From Meloidogyne chitwoodi (lineage: Eukaryota > Nematoda > Chromadorea > Rhabditida > Meloidogynidae), in the NCBI GenBank assembly GCA_015183035.1, contig JACZZP010000004.1, positions 1,488,001 to 1,552,000 of the forward strand: 64,000 nt of DNA, in the 5' to 3' direction. The notes under the pieces were generated by a model. That model worked only from the letters and a program-made list of their open reading frames with translations, was not told the origin of the DNA and made no database searches. The position numbers were made by a program, and so were the translations under genes. Positions 61,838-64,000 of this stretch are shown piece after piece. How positions within the stretch are numbered: the stretch's first letter is position 1; each line of letters opens with the position of its first letter.

Positions 61838-64000
61838 TCACCAATCATCATTTTCACCATCCGGCATTGGTGGAAGAGACTCAGTGCGTTCTGCTGCAAC
61901 GGGCTCTTTATCCTTTGTTGAAACATCATTATTATCGTCTTTCTTGTCATCTTTCTTTTCATCTGCTTCTTTACTAGTAGCAAAACTGTCACCTCCACCA
62001 CCAAACTGAGTTTCGCCTCCAAACGGAGTACCAGAACCAAATGATGTACCGCCAAATGGAGCACCACTAGCCCAATCGTTTGAGGTGCTCGTATCTTCTG
62101 GAGGCAATTTTCCCTCAGAAGCTTGAATGAGCCATTCAGGGGCTTCTTGGCCAACGGACAATACTCCCTAAATCTAAGTTAAAAATAATTCATAAAAAAT
62201 AGAAACCTTTACAAGATCCTTAGCTAAATCCATGTCATCAATAGGATCAAAGAATGAAGTCGAGATTCCTTCCTTCAGACGACCTGTACGGCCAATACGA
62301 TGAACATAAATTACATATTCAGTTGGCAAGTCAAGGTTGATAACCTTTAATTCAAATATTATAATTAAACAATAAAAATCTCCTATTATAATAATATATT
62401 TTTTCAAAAATCTAAATCCTACATGTTCAAGGCCTTTAATATCAATTCCTCTAGAGCATACATCTGTTGTGACCACAATATTGTATTTTCCATCGCGAAA
62501 ATCATTCAAAGATTGTTCTCTCAGCTTTTGAGGTCGATCCCTAAATTATTAACAAAAACTTATTAAAACTTAAATATTTTATACCCATTAATAGTAGTCG
62601 ATTTAAGATCATTAACATTAAGAAAAGTCGAAACAACGTCAGCTGTGCGTTTCATCTTAACAAAAACCATCGTCCTTTTTCTATTTGGGTTTTCAGCTGA
62701 AAAAAGATTAAACTTAAATAAAAGATAAAAAAAATAAATTCTTAAAATATCAGAGGATTCTTTTCAGTAAGGAGTAACCAATTAGAATCATAACAGGACT
62801 AATTAAGTAAAATTAAATTTACGATTTTCCTTTTTTGCATCTTCTTCCTCTTGTTTAAGCAATTTCAAAAGTTCATCATTCTTATCAGCACGCGAAACTT
62901 TCATGAACTTTTGGATTATACGGGGATTCGCATCAACAAGCTTTCGATTTGAAACCATCACATTTTCCTTTTTTAGCCAGTCATTAGCCCACATTTGAAC
63001 TTCAGATGGAAATGTTGCACTAAAAAGCAAAGTTTGACGATCTTCATTCTAAAAATAAATTCATAAAATAATCTAATCAAAAGTAAACTTTTGGCCATCC
63101 ATTAACTTTAGTCAAACGACGCAAATCACGAGCAAAACCATCTTCAAGCAACTGATCAGCCTCATCCAAAACCAAAATTTTCATTAATTCAAAGTCAAGC
63201 TAAAACAAAAACATTAAAAAGAAAATAAATATGAATAACGTATTCATTCATAAAAAAATCACAAAGACGGCCAGGCGTGCCAACGAGAATATCGCAACCA
63301 CCGGTTGAGATATGTCGCAAATTTTCTTTTTTTAAGTACATCCCATAGGCCACAGCAACAGAAACGCCAGTATCTAAAACATGTATTTAGAATAACCAAA
63401 ATAAATATGAAGAGATTAAACTTAAAATATCTAAGCAAATTAAAAAAAATAATTTACCATCCGCCAGTTTTCGTCCTTGCTCATACAATTGAATTGCCAA
63501 TTCACGAGTTGGCTCAATAATAAGAGCATATGGACAAACCCGTTTAGATGTAAATTCCTCGTTTCTTTTAAGTACCATAATTTTGTTTATAATTGGAATC
63601 AAAAATGCAGCACTCTTTCCGCTTCCAGACTCAGCATGGCCCTTGACATCATGTCCTATAATATTTCATAAAAATGTTTTTTAACATTTCAAACCGTCCA
63701 TAATCACCGGAATGGCAAGCGATTGAATCTTTCGCAAGCGAATGTATTGAGCTCTTTCAATATTTTCCTTAAGTTTTGGCTCAAAGTTAGCCTCATTCCA
63801 ATTACTAAAAATTTTAATCTAAAAAATATATAAAAGCCAAAACAAACTCAAGAATTTGAGTCGCAGATTCAAGTCCGGTAACAACACATTCTTCATCTTC
63901 TTCACAAATATTTTTATATTGCTCGGAGGATTTAACATCTTCAGAAAAAATAGCATCAACTGTGCGGTTAGTAGGAACATGAGGTGTATTACGAGCACGC
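61838..64000 (-). CDS. Vasa/GLH-type DEAD-box RNA helicase (5' end outside window)
   Basis: ATP-dependent RNA helicase. Motifs on the minus strand in order: an acidic lead DAIFSEDVKSSEQYKNICEE; Q motif RKIQSLAIPVIMDG; motif I AESGSGKSAAF; Ia EPTRELAIQLYEQG; GG and Ib GGCDILVGTPGRL; motif II VLDEADQLL; motif III LLFSATFPSEVQMW; then IV-VI in TMVFVKMKR, VTTDVCSRGIDIKG and YVHRIGRTGR. After the helicase core come repeated Gly-Phe segments (GAPFGGTSFGSGTPFGG), an acidic Lys/Asp stretch and a terminal DGENDDW; an acidic tail ending in Trp is typical of Vasa. Such proteins act in germ granules. Motif I has ESGSGKS where AQTGSGKT is usual. Exons 61838-62169, then upstream pieces to 64000. The N-terminal region is missing. 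Confidence 0.9.

Noticed and set aside
62174..62509. Helicase open frame that reads through 62340-62420
   Set aside because: The reading-through part is an in-frame intron; the helicase continues correctly from GLEH to VINLDLPTEYVIYVHR after splicing.

Overview
The window looks like nuclear DNA of a nematode, most likely a plant-parasitic tylenchid of the root-knot (Meloidogyne) type. The basis is extreme A+T content, many very short introns with TTTTCAG/TTTTAAG-type acceptors, Lys/Asn-rich coding sequence, and a nematode gene set: cuticle collagen, chitin synthase, cathepsin B-like protease, galectin-repeat protein and a sigma-type GST. The genus is an inference. Almost all genes are multi-exon, so most exon structures here were built by hand from splice signals and reading-phase agreement.

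Layout. 1-841: 3' end of a cuticle collagen (+). 1390-4672: mitochondrial half ABC transporter of the ABCB8 type (+). 4893-7164: a GST with an added signal peptide and a low-complexity linker (-). 8217-8824: dynein light chain (+). 9506-10330: unknown signal-peptide/membrane protein (-). 9334-13314: intergenic DNA with three DNA-transposon relics (one Tc1/mariner-like MITE, two hAT-type elements with perfect 8-bp target duplications). 13439-21779, very probably continuing to a first exon at 31498-31639: one very large Lys/Asn-rich secreted-protein gene (-) of unknown family. Its introns carry a tRNA-like dispersed repeat, a fold-back element, a 46-bp minisatellite and an intact Helitron (24965-30287) with a 39-bp minisatellite at its 3' side. 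32597-34442: UDP-galactose 4-epimerase (-). 35197-37227: DUF1647-like secreted protein (+). 37912-38870: small secreted protein with an apparent frameshift (+). 39096-41084: cathepsin B-like cysteine protease with a charged pro-region insert (-). 42163-46192: secreted galectin-repeat protein (+). 47199-54426: chitin synthase (+). 54743-55013: very small protein (-). 56476-59585: pseudouridine-monophosphate glycosidase fused to a PfkB kinase (+). 60171-61347: aldo-keto reductase (+). 61838-64000: Vasa/GLH-type DEAD-box helicase, 5' end outside the window (-).

The genes do not form an operon-like functional set, but extracellular products are common (collagen, chitin synthase at the cell surface, galectin-repeat, protease, signal-peptide GST, DUF1647). 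The most unusual structure is the 18-kb gene on the minus strand. Its exons stay in phase across every intron examined, although those introns hold several different mobile elements, and the largest proposed intron (about 9.7 kb) holds a Helitron whose Rep and helicase motifs are all present in one long open exon. No phage, CRISPR or bacterial operon features are seen.
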